The position numbers and the translations under genes are program-made. Shown piece after piece: positions 1-10,723 of a stretch of 64,000 bases of DNA. A model generated the notes under the pieces. That model had not been told where the DNA came from, did not search any database, and saw only the letters and a list, made by a program, of their open reading frames with translations. The DNA is from Calliopum simillimum. Taxonomy: Eukaryota; Arthropoda; Insecta; Diptera; Lauxaniidae. Position 1 is the first letter of the stretch; each line of letters begins with the position of its first letter. The stretch is taken from positions 56,682,228 to 56,746,227 of the forward strand of contig OX638369.1 in assembly GCA_951812925.1 (NCBI GenBank), given 5' to 3'.

Positions 1-816
1 TACGAATACAGGAAATGGTCTTAGACCCTCAAGCCCCCACCCCCATAGTAAGAAAAATTATCAAATTGATCCATATTCTAACCCCCCGCCCCTAACCACA
101 CCTCCAAAGACCAATCCTGGATCTGCTACTCAATATTCATTATTTTGTTAAAAGATCGATCCGAACATCTTTATTTGAGAGATAGGTAGTGCTCATGTAG
201 GGGCAGGGGCTAGGATTGGTCTACAATTTTTGAAAGTCTAGTTTGTTATACCAATAGATATCTTTTCGACAAAAAACCATATTTTACAAATAAGTATATC
301 GGGCCCTAACCGCCAAAAACATTAGCCAAAACTATTGCGGATTATCGATAGATTTGTGCGGATTTTGTCGCCATATGGCGAGCAATTCGGCATTGGAGAT
401 AGTCCTGAGCCATCGAATTTGCCGAATTCGTGAATTGAGTGGGAAAATGGACGAACATGCATAGGCAATTACGAATACAGGAAATGGTCTGAGACCCTCA
501 AGCCCCCACCCCCATAGTAAGAAAAATTATCAAATTGATCCATATTCTAACCCCCCGCCCCTAACCACACCTCCAAAGACCAATCCTGGATCTGCTACTC
601 AATATTCATTATTTTGTTAAAAGATCGATCCGAACATCTTTATTTGAGAGATAGGTAGTGCTCATGTAGGGGCAGGGGCTAGGATTGGTCTACAATTTTT
701 GAAAGTCTAGTTTGTTATACCAATAGATATCTTTTCGACAAAAAACCATATTTTACAAATAAGTATATCGGGCCCTAACCGCCAAAAACATTAGCCAAAA
801 CTATTGCGGATTATCG
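1..816. repeat. 469-bp direct duplication (1-347 and 470-816)
   Basis: The block at 1-347 recurs almost unchanged at 470-816, giving a 469-bp period with one divergent spacer (348-469). Each copy carries C-rich stretches (ccccccgcccct) and a short inverted pair, agaccaatcct against aggattggtct, so the unit itself looks like a degraded terminal-inverted-repeat element. No coding potential is seen. Confidence 0.85.
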
Positions 817-828
817 TTATTTTTAATA

Positions 829-1240
829 TAGGATGTATCGCATATGGTTACTAGGCTTACGTGAGGTGGTAGAAGAAGCCTAGGCTAACAAAAGGTTGCA
901 CCGGTCTTAAATGTACCCCTGAGGAGTGATATGGTTATAACTGATTTTCTGACTTGTTTGAGAAAAAAAGGTCCAGAACTTTGCAAAATCTTTTTAAACC
1001 CTATAAACCAAGTACACTTGTAGAAATCTCATACAATTAGCTAAAAGTTCCCTATAAAAAAAATTTTCTCTAAAATGCCAGGGTGACTCAAGAAAATTTT
1101 TTTTCAAAAACGAGTCAGAAAATCAGTTTTAACCCCTTAACTTCTCAGGGGTACATTTCAGACCTAAGTGCAATTTTTGGTTTGTCTAGATCTGCTCTAT
1201 CAGTTCCCAAAAGCTTCTAAGCCTTATGCGATACACCTTG
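829..1240. mobile_element. Foldback MITE with TATCGCATA-type inverted ends
   Basis: The left end reads GGATGTATCGCATATGG and the right end CCTTATGCGATACACC, inverted copies of each other, with TA on both sides. The inner arms also pair: about 905-970 (aaatgtacccctgag, aactgattttctgac) is the reverse complement of about 1098-1160. The whole unit can fold into a hairpin of about 410 bp. There is no ORF, so it is a non-autonomous element; TA flanks suggest Tc1/mariner-type mobilisation. Confidence 0.75.
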
Positions 1241-1499
1241 TATATCGTCCGGTTAAAACTACATATCTACATATATTGATGTTTTGAGTTAAGTATACAG
1301 AAACATGAAGGAAAAACGGCTCTGTACCCTAGTCTAGTCGGTTCTTTGAAATGTTGTCCCTATCCAATTTTATATAAAGAATAAAAAGTAGAAAACTGCA
1401 AAATCCCATACAAAAAACGAATTTCAAAAAACTTAAAACGCTTTTTTCTCGAAACATGAAAAATGTAGATGTCTAGTTGTAGTTTTAACCCGACGATAT

Positions 1500-1667
1500 G
1501 TACTCGTATACAAAAACCGATAAATTGCGTTCATACGCATCTTTCCCTTATTAAAAATAAATAAATAAAAATAAAAAAAATTAACTATCCGCCTATGGTA
1601 GGATTCGAACCCGGGTGATTCCGCAGCGCAGAACCGTTTATCGAATTATCGGTTTTTGTATACGAGT
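1500..1667. repeat. Inverted repeat enclosing a tRNA-like fragment
   Basis: The arm at 1500-1522 (tactcgtatacaaaaaccga) is repeated in reverse complement at 1645-1667. Between them, on the minus strand, lies a B-box-like GGTTCGAATCC (1601-1611) in a tRNA-like context. The fragment does not fold into a complete cloverleaf, so it is a tRNA-derived remnant rather than a gene. Confidence 0.55.
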
Positions 1668-1673
1668 AAATAT

Positions 1674-1728
1674 ACAGGGTGTATCGCATAAGGTTACGAA
1701 GCTTCTGGGAACTGATAGAGCAGATCCG
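1674..1728. mobile_element. Partial copy of the 829-1240 MITE (one end)
   Basis: CAGGGTGTATCGCATAAGG followed by gcttctgggaactgatagag is the reverse complement of the right end of the element at 829-1240 (about 1189-1240). Only about 55 bp are present; the rest is missing or replaced by tRNA-like sequence. Confidence 0.7.
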
Positions 1729-1737
1729 CATTACGGA

Positions 1738-1885
1738 ATTACCCGGGTTCGAATCCGAAACGTATGTAAAAACGAATTCAAATGATGCGCTTATTAACAA
1801 TTAAAAAAAAATAAAAAGAAAAGAAAGGAAGTAAAATAAAGAATAAAAAACCGTCTGTGGTAGAATTCGAACCTGGGTAAATCCG
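1738..1885. other. tRNA-like B-box fragments, both strands
   Basis: A + strand cccgggttcgaatccg lies at 1742-1757 and a minus strand GGTTCGAATTC (inside gaattcgaacctggg) at about 1863-1878, separated by A-rich DNA. Both resemble the T-arm/B-box of tRNAs. Neither has a recognisable acceptor stem, so they are read as decayed SINE or tRNA-pseudogene pieces. Confidence 0.4.
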
Positions 1886-2194
1886 TTTCGAATCCGTAAA
1901 TACTTCAAATACGAACTCAAAACGGATTTGCTTTAATTATTGTTAATGATGATAAAAAAAAACATTTTTGATTTATTATTTTTTATCTTTTTATGTTATT
2001 GCGTATGATTTTTTGTAATCTTTTTAAACTCTGTTTGAAGAAATGTGTTTGATTCCAAATTTGAGTATGTAATATTTTTTATCAAAAGAAGGGAAGAGAA
2101 AGAACACAGAATACATATAAAAAAAACAACAGAAATTGGTTTAATACACGAACTTTAAATCTCAACATCAGATAAGCCTACATCATTGGTCAAT

Positions 2195-2248
2195 AGCCTA
2201 GTTGCCTAATGTCTAGAGCCTGGGTTCGCCTCCCGGCCGGGTAGTATT
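2195..2248 (+). other. tRNA-like module followed by a T-run
   Basis: An A-box-like tagcctagttgcctaatg precedes a good T-arm, CTGGG-TTCGCCT-CCCGG, and then a long T tract from 2247 that could act as a Pol III terminator. The downstream words agcgcttcaac resemble the SINE-like elements near 26.8 and 60.6 kb, so this is probably a member of the same tRNA-derived family. Confidence 0.45.
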
Positions 2249-3069
2249 TTTTTTTTTTTTTTTTTTGTTTTTTTTTTTTAATTAAAAATAAGCGCTTCAA
2301 CATTTTTCTTTTTTTTATAAGCAGCGTTAACATTATTAAAAGTAAATCCGTTTTGAATTCGTTTTTGATGTACGTTACGGGTTCGAAACGAATCCATAAA
2401 AGTAGAAAAAACGATTCGCTTTTTTTGGGAATTTCTCCGCAAACGGATAAGTAACGGATAAAAAATCCGAAAATATGAACCCGTTGCGGATTTGTAACGG
2501 GTCCGTTTGGCACTGGGTGATGTATTCTGATGAATAGCCAATTTTAAGGGGAGAAAAAATATGGGATATGTTTTATTGAGTTTTCATTTCGAGATATGAT
2601 GCTTTTACAACAAATGATCAGCTTATTTATTCCTTGTATTTTAAGTGTATGTAAGTAAATTGAAAATCACTTACCCACATATATATAATGCACCAGATCA
2701 ATCTGAAAAGGATAAATTGAATTAATCAATTAAAAATCAAGAACCAAAAGCTATAGAAATAAATAATTAGTTAGCTGTGATATATTGATGTATTACAGTT
2801 TGCTAGAGCTATTATAAATATACTAAAAAATACTTATTCGCAGAATGGCTTGTTTAAAATTAAAACATAAAAATCCTCATAATTCGCCCACATCTGCAAC
2901 ATTAATGAAATCATCTTCATTGCTAACATCAACAACATTCACCGAATTTATGAAAATTTTTCTTTAAAATACAAACAAAACCAAATACTAAACTTCCATT
3001 ACTTTGGGTGTTCTATTTTTTTACTGTTTTTTTTTTTTTAAATCAAAAATAAAAATTATAAATACTCAG

Positions 3070-3210
3070 CTGATTTTAGCGGTTATGCTACTACTCACTT
3101 AGGTGGCATTGGCGTAACCACATGGTTTCATGCTGGTGCTTCACCCAGTTCCAGCCACAGTCAAAAAAGCTCACAAGGACAGAGTGAGCAACAGCAAACA
3201 AAAGTGAAAG
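3070..3210 (+). CDS. Ndae1-like exon, variable cytoplasmic linker (putative)
   Basis: An acceptor (tactcag) precedes a 141-base open stretch that ends at AAAG|gttgcc. It enters with one base owed to the previous codon and leaves with one base, so it is a symmetric (47 x 3) exon that can be included or skipped without changing frame. The product is Ser/Gln/His-rich, with a motif near GYATTHLGGIGVTTWFHAG, as expected for the poorly conserved linker of the N-terminal cytoplasmic domain of SLC4 transporters. The frame joins perfectly to the exon at 6506-6649. The donor is weak. Assignment rests on position, phase and the absence of any repeat signature; it could be an alternatively spliced cassette. 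Confidence 0.55.
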
Positions 3211-4109
3211 GTTGCCAATTGAAAAAAAAATATTTTTTTCTTCTTTTATATAGTATTGATGTTATACCGATATATATCACTATAAAGTCTTAAATTTAGC
3301 CTATATACTTATTCTTATGAGAATTGTTTATATGTCCTTTCTATCCTTTTCTCTGCTATTAATGCGCTAATGAAAACTACTCTTTTTTCCTAAACTATTC
3401 AAGTTTCTAACTAAATTCCTTTTTTCTATTGAATGGTGTAATATTTTGTTAGTGTTTGAAATTTATTTAACTTAAAAGCAAATCAAACCAAATATAATAA
3501 TAATAATTTAACCAAATATTATCAATTTCTTTTTTTTTTTTTTTTGGTTACAAAATTTTATTCTGCAAACTTTTTTACGATATTATACCCGCAAATTTTT
3601 ATTAAAAGATAATCCAAAAATAATTTTTTTATAATTCATATATTATTTATTCTTAAGAGTTGAAAACTTTAAAACCTAAATAAAATTTATTTATTTAAGA
3701 ATTAACATAGACATTTCTTCCGAAAAATGCGTATTACCCCAAGAATTATAAGTAGGGGAGGGGGGGGCTAGTGTGGACAATTTTTATATAATTACAGAAT
3801 TATGTATGTAAATATATCATTTTTGTAATAAAGTAATTTTTAGCGATTACTTATACCTCTTGCCTTCATAATGGCATCAATAGTTATGAATTTTTATTTT
3901 CATAAATGAACTATTAAGTTATTTTAAAAAGAGCTTACATTTGTCCACACTAGCTAGTGTGGACAACCATTGATTTAACTGGGGGCTAATGTGGACACCA
4001 TAAGAAACTTAATAATTCATACAAAAACGTTAAGAAAGAGTTCAGATACATGTTTATTCAAGAAAATAACGATGTAATACAAATAATAACGCAAATAAAA
4101 AATTAACTG

Positions 4110-4361
4110 CTATCCCATGTTGTATTTGGAGAAATTTATATCAAACTTCATATAACTTGCTGATCGAAACGTTCCCGGCAGTTGTTGTGCTTGTGGCAGC
4201 TTTGCCACTATTTCATTTCGGTGAATTTGGCTGGTATCCGGTATATCGGGATACGTGAATCTATCGTTCTTTCTTTTTAGAAACGTAATGTCGAAATCTT
4301 GAGAACCGTGGATCGTGACAATTTGGCCAATATAAAATACTTTTTGTCCATGATGTTTCAA
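4110..4361 (-). pseudogene. Transposase C-terminal tail fragment (KRK..FTYPDIPD)
   Basis: An 83-residue open frame with FLKRKNDRFTYPDIPDTSQI and ending in a Lys-Leu-Pro motif resembles the basic tail found after the DDE domain in some insect pogo/jerky-type transposases (similarity judged from memory of the family). No catalytic domain is present, so it cannot be active. The same DNA occurs twice as a 217-bp tandem repeat (starting 4149 and 4366); the second copy was split by the mariner at 4428. Confidence 0.4.
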
Positions 4362-4427
4362 ATTTCATATAACTTGCTGATCGCGATGTTTCCGAAAGTT
4401 GTTGTGGTTGTGGCAGCTTTGTCACTA

Positions 4428-5744
4428 CAGGGTGGCTGATTCGAAGTGTTACCAATTCAAAAGACTATATTTTTAGTTTCCATGCACAAATTTTATTGAT
4501 CAAACGCTATAATTGTTGAGAAATGTTCAAGTTTTAAGAATCTACTTGAGATTTTCGATATGGCCACCTTTGGCCTTAACTATGGCCCGTAGACGGTCGA
4601 AGAACGAGTCGCATGCTGCACGAATTTGATTTTGTGGAAGTTTGCGCCATTCTCGTTGAAGGGCCACTTTTAGCGCATCAACGCTCTGGTATTTTTTAGT
4701 CAAGACCTTCTTGTCCAACACACCCCAGATTGAGAAATCCAGCGGATTCGCATCAGGTGAATTTGAGAGAGCCATTGTTGAGCAGAAATGAAGCTAGGAA
4801 CGTTTTTTTCTAACCATTCTTGATTCACACGAGCTTTGTGTGACGGTGCCGAGTCTTGTTGGAATGTCCATGGCTTGCGACCGAAATGTTTGCGTGCCCA
4901 CGGTAGTAAAGCACCCTCCAATACTGATTCACGATACACCTGGGCGTTTACTTTGACGCCAGCGGCCAAAAAAACGAGTGGTGAGCGCCCATCAGCAGTC
5001 ACTGCAGCCCAAACCATCACATGCGGTGGTGCCTGCGTCCTGGTGGCCAAACGAACATTCAAATTTTCGTAGGACCTCTCTGTCAAGTAAACCCGATCAT
5101 TTTGTTTGTTTACATATTGCTGGAAATAGTAATTTTTCTCATCAGAGAAGACAATTTGTGACAGATTTCCGGCGGCGTGCAAGCGCAACAACTCCTTGGC
5201 TCTATCGAGCCTAACTTTTTTTTGAGCAGGAGTGAGAGATCATGCGCCTTTTGGAACTTGAGGGCCTTTAGTCCGAGCTTGTTTGACAATATGTGTTGCA
5301 TTCGTTCACGCGATATTTTTAGCTCGGCAGCCATTTGTCTGCCACTGCGTCTCGGATTTCGCTCAATTCTGGCCTTCACCTTTCGAACCATTTCTGGTGA
5401 TGTTGCAGTTATTTTCCGACCACCACCATGTCGTTTGGCAACGCTGCCGGTACCATTGTAACGTGTTATGGTCCGATACACAAACATTTTATTCACTTTT
5501 AAATGTTTCAGCTCACGAACAATTGCTGGTTGCGATTTTCCAGCCAAATAAAGAGCAATCACACTATTACGTTTGAATTCCATTTCGAAAATTTTTTATT
5601 TTCAATAAATTGACGCGCAAATGCTTTTGGTTACTTGTTGACAATAGAATGAACTAACATCATGCCAATTTTTAGACAGCTGTCATGTTCCATCTGTCAG
5701 ATAAGTCTATCTAAAGTTGTTAACAGTTCGAATCAGCCACCCTG
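4428..5744 (-). mobile_element. Mariner-family (DD37D-type) element, copy 1, minus strand
   Basis: Inverted ends CAGGGTGGCTGATTCGAA and TTCGAATCAGCCACCCTG are bounded by TA on each side. The element is 1,317 bp and encodes a transposase on the minus strand. It is inserted in the second unit of a tandem repeat belonging to the older transposon at 3755-6301; the intact first unit (gccactatttcatttcgg, about 4204-4221) shows the pre-insertion site with a single TA. A second, shorter copy lies at 54133-55343. Confidence 0.93.
4542..5583 (-). pseudogene. Mariner transposase, two 2-bp insertions
   Basis: The frame starts with MEFKRNSVIALYLAGKSQPA, followed by helix-turn-helix sequence (KISRERMQHILSNKLGLKAL) and the catalytic domain: first Asp in VFSDEKNY, second in FQQDSAPSHKA, third in SPDANPLDFSIWG. 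Counting residues between the second and third Asp gives a 37-residue spacing, as in the maT-like DD37D group. Relative to copy 2 the frame is broken twice by a 2-base repeat expansion (ctctcactcc near 5230-5245; ctctctc near 4770), so the coding is split into three open pieces. Its C-terminus is complete, ending in the VKAKGGHIENLK motif. Confidence 0.88.
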
Positions 5745-6505
5745 TATTTCATTTCGGTAAATTTCGCTGGTATCCGGTAAATCGGGATACGTGAATCTGT
5801 CGTCCTTTCTTTTTAGTAACGTACTTTCTTGGAACGGCTTTTAGAAATGGTCTGACGATTTCTGGAGTCATTTCAGCTGCTGCGGACATGTCCACAAAAG
5901 CCCCATTTCAGTTGTCCACACTAGCCCCTTCATGTCTTGTTAAACAAAAATATTTTTTTTTTAACCTTACGGTAAAGTTCTTCAAAAATAATTTCAATGG
6001 TTTAAATAAATACTATTTTAAGTTGTATTATCTATTAACACTACAGCAAAGAGGAATAATTAGTTTAAAAGTATCACTGAAATTACGAAGCAACAAAAAA
6101 ATTACTTTTTGCTGCTTAAAACACGTTCGGTCACGTTATCATGGAAAGCTGAACTGTCAACAAATGAATTTTTTTCTGGTGATGCAGAGTGCAAATACCA
6201 ACTTGAAAAATATAAAACAGAAACAAAAAATTCATAACGGCGCGAGAATTTGAATTTGTCCACACTAGCCCCCAGTCCACACTAGCCCCCCCCCCCTCCC
6301 CTACGTACCTAAGCAAAATTATTAAAGACTTTTCGAAAGTACTACGAAAAAATACATAAATCAAATAATAATAAAAGGCCTAAAGGCCTTAGGCTTTTCA
6401 ATGGTTACATGAAATATTACAAACAAAAATGATTCTATAATATTAACTTTTACCTCAAATGGCAGAGCTATTTTATTAAAATCACTAAACACAAAAAATT
6501 TTCAG

Positions 6506-6649
6506 TGGATGATCAATCCTCAGCTTCGGCACCGGGTTTAGTTACAACCGCCATGACTTTAACAGCCAGTAATCGCAATAACAGTGATGGCAATGGTGGA
6601 CGTTTTTTAACAGTACCAGGAAAAGTCAAGGGACTTGGATTGCCTAATG
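6506..6649 (+). CDS. Ndae1-like exon, second linker exon (putative)
   Basis: The acceptor ttttcag precedes a 144-base open stretch ending at AATG|gtaatc. It enters and leaves in the same phase (48 x 3, symmetric), matching both the exon at 3070-3210 and the strongly supported exon at 13215-13449. The product is Ser/Thr/Asn/Gly-rich (NRNNSDGNGGRF) and ends with a KVKGLGLPNG stretch, a low-complexity linker typical of the region before the conserved KIP-GAEAS motif in SLC4 proteins. Likely a variable or cassette exon. Confidence 0.6.
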
Positions 6650-7204
6650 GTAATCAAGTTTGAAATTTTTTTAAATATTTATTGCATAACTAAGCATTTA
6701 ATAAATATATTAGATATATATATGAATATAGTCTTGCAAATGTCTGTGAGGTTAAAGAGTTATAGATATTTCCGTTGTTTTTTTGTTTTGTTTTGTTCAA
6801 ATTAGAAGTTTAAATAGAATGTTAAGAGCATTTCCAAATTGACGAAATAACTTTATTGAGTTTGTAAATATTTCAACGTTTGTAAATAAATATATATATA
6901 GTATATTGAGTTTTATATACATAGAGGCTTGCCGAAGTTTGATTTTTTTACAGAAATGTTATGTCCGAAAAATTCCCAAATTCTATAAACTTCAAATTTG
7001 CATGCATTTTTGGCTATAGCATTTGAAAGAAAATGCGTATATATTTTATAATTTTTAAAGCATCGTTTTTCTACTTATTATCATAGATATAATTTTTTGT
7101 AGGATTAACTACAAAATTTAGAGAAAAAAAATAAATTCGTTCATGTTAGCAGAACAAAATTAGACGACCATTCGATATAGGAACTTATATTAAAGGAAAA
7201 ACTT

Positions 7205-7489
7205 TTTTCCATGAAGCATACAGTGTGGGGATGGATTGGTCACACTCTCCGGAAACCACACAGCGAAGTTTGTCGCCAGGCCCTTGAGTGGAATCCACAA
7301 GGCAGTAGAGGACGTGGTAGACCCAAAACCAACTGGAAAAAGTCGTTGGAAAAGGAAATCCAAGAATCGGGAAAATCGTGGCAAGAGATCAAAGTCATCG
7401 CAAGGGATCGTGACAAATGGAGAGATTTCATATTGGCCCTATGCTCCTCCTAGGAGTTAAAGTAGAATACATACATACATACATACATA
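7205..7489 (+). mobile_element. 5'-truncated RTE-like non-LTR retrotransposon 3' end
   Basis: The open frame at 7211-7453 has the WIGHTLRKP, RGRGRPKTNWKKSLEKE and ARDRDKWRDFILALCS motifs of the C-terminal tail of RTE-clade reverse transcriptases. The stop is followed within about 20 bp by a catacatacatac simple-repeat tail, the usual 3' end of this clade. Everything upstream of the tail domain is missing, so this is a dead-on-arrival insertion. Confidence 0.85.
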
Positions 7490-8292
7490 CAGTGTGTCAC
7501 AGAAGTATTTTTCATACCAAAAATTTTCAATTATTCGAACTTATACTCAACTTTTAGCCGTTTCATTCTTAGAAAATTAGTATTTGTTTTATAAACTTCG
7601 AGTCAATGGAATGTTAACTATGATACCACTTCATAAAATTAATTATGTTCTAATCACTCAAAAGCAAAAAAAATATTTATTCATCTTTTTTTATAAGGTC
7701 ACAAAAGTATTTTGCATTTTAGTATTGTATTGGTTGACTTTGAGATTATTTATCAAGTAAAAGAGACTTTTTCAGTAATAACCATGGTAGCCATTATTTG
7801 AGGAGACATAATCTAAGCAGCTTTGCGTGGATTCCATCCCTTTACATTTTCGGTCGGTGTTTTGTTCCATTTTTCTTGCAGTACTTTCTGACCTTTCCAC
7901 TAGTATTTTCTGACCAACAAATTTCTATTGGGTTCGAAACAGATTATTACGGTGTTTTTTTAATATCTTTGGTGGTATACAAAAGTGTTCTAGGATAGGG
8001 TCATTATCTTATGAGAAAAAGAAATCATTTTGTGGTAAACCCATTTTTTAAGTACTGGGTGCAAATTATTCCGTAGAATTGCCCTGAAATTCATGTCTAT
8101 TCATATTGCCACCGATAAGTTTCCCACTTTCATGAGCCGAGACCAGCCGCAGAGACACCATCATGTAAAATTGTGGTTTTTAAGTCATTAAAATTTTGGG
8201 TTTTATGTATTTGCTTTACGCCAGACCATGCGGCGTATAATATGTGAGTTTTTGAATATTTTTTGTATGCAAAATACTTCTGTGACTCGCGG
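7490..8292 (-). mobile_element. Degenerate Tc1-like element
   Basis: CAGTGTGTCACAGAAGTATT at the left and an inverted AAATACTTCTGTGACTCGCGG at the right, with TA flanks, mark the ends. Minus-strand translation in shifting frames shows SAAGLG and NPIEICW pieces corresponding to Tc1 transposase (the NPIE Glu is the catalytic E). Numerous stops make it an old relic. It sits directly against the simple-repeat tail of the RTE fragment, whose TA-rich tail may have provided the target. Confidence 0.6.
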
Positions 8293-8483
8293 TACATGCT
8301 CTACTCAGAAAGCAGGGAGGAAGCCAACAAAAAACTATCGCCGCCAAATTTTTATCCAACAGTCTGGCAACCTTCATATCAATCGCCTACTAGCCCATAT
8401 AACTCCGAATAATTGTATGTAATCTCAAAAGCCGAAATAAAATGTTTGTAGATAGTATGTTATATCCTGTAGCTTTTAGGAGT

Positions 8484-8875
8484 AGGTTAGGTTAGGTTAG
8501 CATGATGAAAGGGAGATTATTCCGCAGTAGGGACTTTTGCATACCCGGTTAATAACATCATTGTCAACCTACAATAAGAATAATTTCGAAATTTTTATAA
8601 ATAAATTGGGACTCTTTTTGAGCGATATCTTTGAGAGAGTCGAAGAAGTGACTTTCCAATACCTTATAACGTCAGTTTGCCAGCGCTGGGCATTCACATA
8701 GGAAATGAAAAATGAACTCTTCGACGTCAGGATCTTTACAACCTCTACAAAGATCTGCTTGTTCAGAGAGCCCCAATCTTAAGGCGTGCCTGCCTATTAA
8801 ATAGTGTCCTGTATTGACCCTAATTAAAATTCTGAGGCTTCGCCTACCTGATAAGTCAATTTTACGTGTGCTATT
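8484..8875 (-). mobile_element. Non-LTR retrotransposon 3' fragment with CTAAC-repeat tail
   Basis: The minus strand encodes RVNTGHYLIGRHALRLGLSE followed by CRGCKDPDVEEFIFHFLCECPAL, the C-x2-C...H-x4-C motif at the C-terminal end of Jockey/I/R1-type reverse transcriptases. At its 3' side (8484-8500) is a short (CTAACC)n run, seen on the + strand as aggttaggttaggttag. One stop interrupts the frame. The 5' part is missing. Confidence 0.72.
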
Positions 8876-9639
8876 ACGTGTACATCACTCTAGACATAAA
8901 ATATGTTATTAAGTTAGACCATCTAAAATTAGCCAACAAAATACGTTTAATGCAAGTAGTTTCATAATATGGGCTGCAGATATTTTCTAGAGAGTTCGTC
9001 AGCAATTAGGGGTAGCATAGGGTCAAAATAGTTCGATTCTATTCTGTTTAATGACTTTTATCACTATCTTAGACATTGCCGATTGTTTGTTTTGGAAAGC
9101 ATGTCATATTTTTCCCCAATTGCGTAGTATGAGCCAAATAGTTGACTTCGTTTATCGTATTAGACGGAGACCTTTTTTTGTAGGTGTTCTTCCAATAGTA
9201 CTTTTAAACTTTTGTTCTTCCGATAGTACCTACTTTTGAACTTTTGTGCCAGTCAAATCTTGAGAGATGGTGCCTTCTTGAGATATCGGGTGCAAAAAGT
9301 CGAGAAAATCAGTTTTTTCCAAACATCTCGTTAAGTTTTAATGCTACAAACAAATATTGGTGAACAATTTTGAAAATTTCTTATAGAAAAGTTACACTAG
9401 TTGTTTTCGTGGGACTTATAGTTTAAGAGATATTGTCCTGTGAAATTTGACTTTCCGATCAAATTTCGATTAATTAGTTTTACCCCAACTGGGACATTTA
9501 ATTTTCAAAGATCTTAATAGTCGTAACTGTTTCTGAAACAGTGATTGTGTATTTATTCTCGTATAACTCCTAGAAGGAGCGTAGGGCCAAAGTGATACGC
9601 CTCCATATGCCACTATTCTTTGCTATGACTTTTATCTCT

Positions 9640-10330
9640 TATCTTGATTCTTAAATTTCCTCCTATAACGACCCTTCGGCTTTTGCGATATTACGAGGAC
9701 ACTTATCCTTTAGTATGCGCCTTAAGCACTTGTTGACGAATAATTGCAGATTGCTCATTGATTGTTCGGTAACAAGCCACGTTTCCCACTCACATAACAA
9801 AACCGATATCACATTCGAATCAAAAATGCGCGCTTTTGTTTTGGTGGAGATTACTGAATATGACAATAGAGCTGTCGATGTTTTCAATGTCATCATTGCC
9901 AGCATTAAAAGCGATGTAATTTCCGGATGGGTTCAGCTTCATGCTTTGAGTCTTGGATGCATTTATTTTGAGGGCGGCTTATTGCGATTCTAAGACAAGG
10001 TTTTCAATCATGCTTTGCATATCTGAGGGTTGGGATGCAGTTCGGTAAAGTTCCATCGAATACCTCTTTTGGAATTATTTAGAGCTTCAACTAGAATATC
10101 GTCAAGAACGATAAGGAAGAGAAATGGAGATAGCAAACTAGTGGTGAACTTCGGTAACAACCTTCAGCTTCAAACTGTGCACGTACTAAAATTGTTGCCT
10201 TTGCGGCAAGTGAAATCATATAGTTATTTTCTCGAGAGACGCTCTGACAAAGACAGTGTTTTAATCTACAAATACAAGTTGAAGCGCAGCACGCCACTGG
10301 CCTGATTGTTCCAAAATTGTTCTAAGGATG
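9640..10330 (-). mobile_element. RTE/CR1-like reverse transcriptase fragment, rearranged
   Basis: Minus-strand frames carry LSPFLFLIVLDDILVEALN and NSKRGIRWNFTEL (about 10045-10135), then INASKTQSMKLN (about 9930-9965), then STKTKARIFDSNVISVLLCE and VNKCLRRILKDKCP (about 9690-9860). These are consecutive blocks of a non-LTR reverse transcriptase, but the YADD box is missing between the first two blocks and there are frame changes. It is a decayed copy in the long Ndae1 intron. Confidence 0.75.
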
Positions 10331-10723
10331 TTTATTTGATTCACTTCACCGGAATCCTGTTTGTTGCATGCGGATGGCCGAATTGATTACACTATGAAAC
10401 AGAAAAATTAGGGACAAGACTTGGCTCTACTGGGACGATAGCCCTTCCATAGCTGAGTAAAACCCCCGATGGGTTTTGCAAATTTAGCTGCATAACGGTT
10501 TTTATCGACCTCCAAAGTTTTTGTCAGAGGCTCTTCAGTTTCCGATAACTAGTGTAGGTACTATTTCAGAAACTGGTTTTTTTATATACTAAAATTGTAG
10601 CTAAATATCCAACAAGTAGCTTTTCTTAACAAACTACGTAAAAAAATTTCAAACAGTGGGTGTTTTGATGTAAAATTTCAGTCTTTTTTAGTTTTTCAAC
10701 CATAACTCACGAAATATCACTTA

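Larger units (their letters stand above)
3755..6301. mobile_element. DNA transposon with GGGGAGGGG...CTAGTGTGGACAA ends, pogo-like
   Basis: The left end GGGGAGGGGGGGGCTAGTG and the right end CACTAGCCCCCCC...CTCCCC are inverted copies flanked by TA. The word ctagtgtggacaa recurs subterminally (about 3948-3965, 6256-6290), and a second variant is gggggctaatgtggacacc. The element is about 2.5 kb but 1.3 kb of that is a younger mariner. What remains of its own coding is the tail described at 4110-4361. It lies in the Ndae1 intron between 3210 and 6506. The assignment to a pogo-like superfamily is inference from the TA target and the tail. Confidence 0.7.

Noticed and set aside
8478..8500. Telomere (TTAGG)n
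   Set aside because: Only three units next to a retrotransposon fragment in the middle of an intron; flies do not use this repeat.
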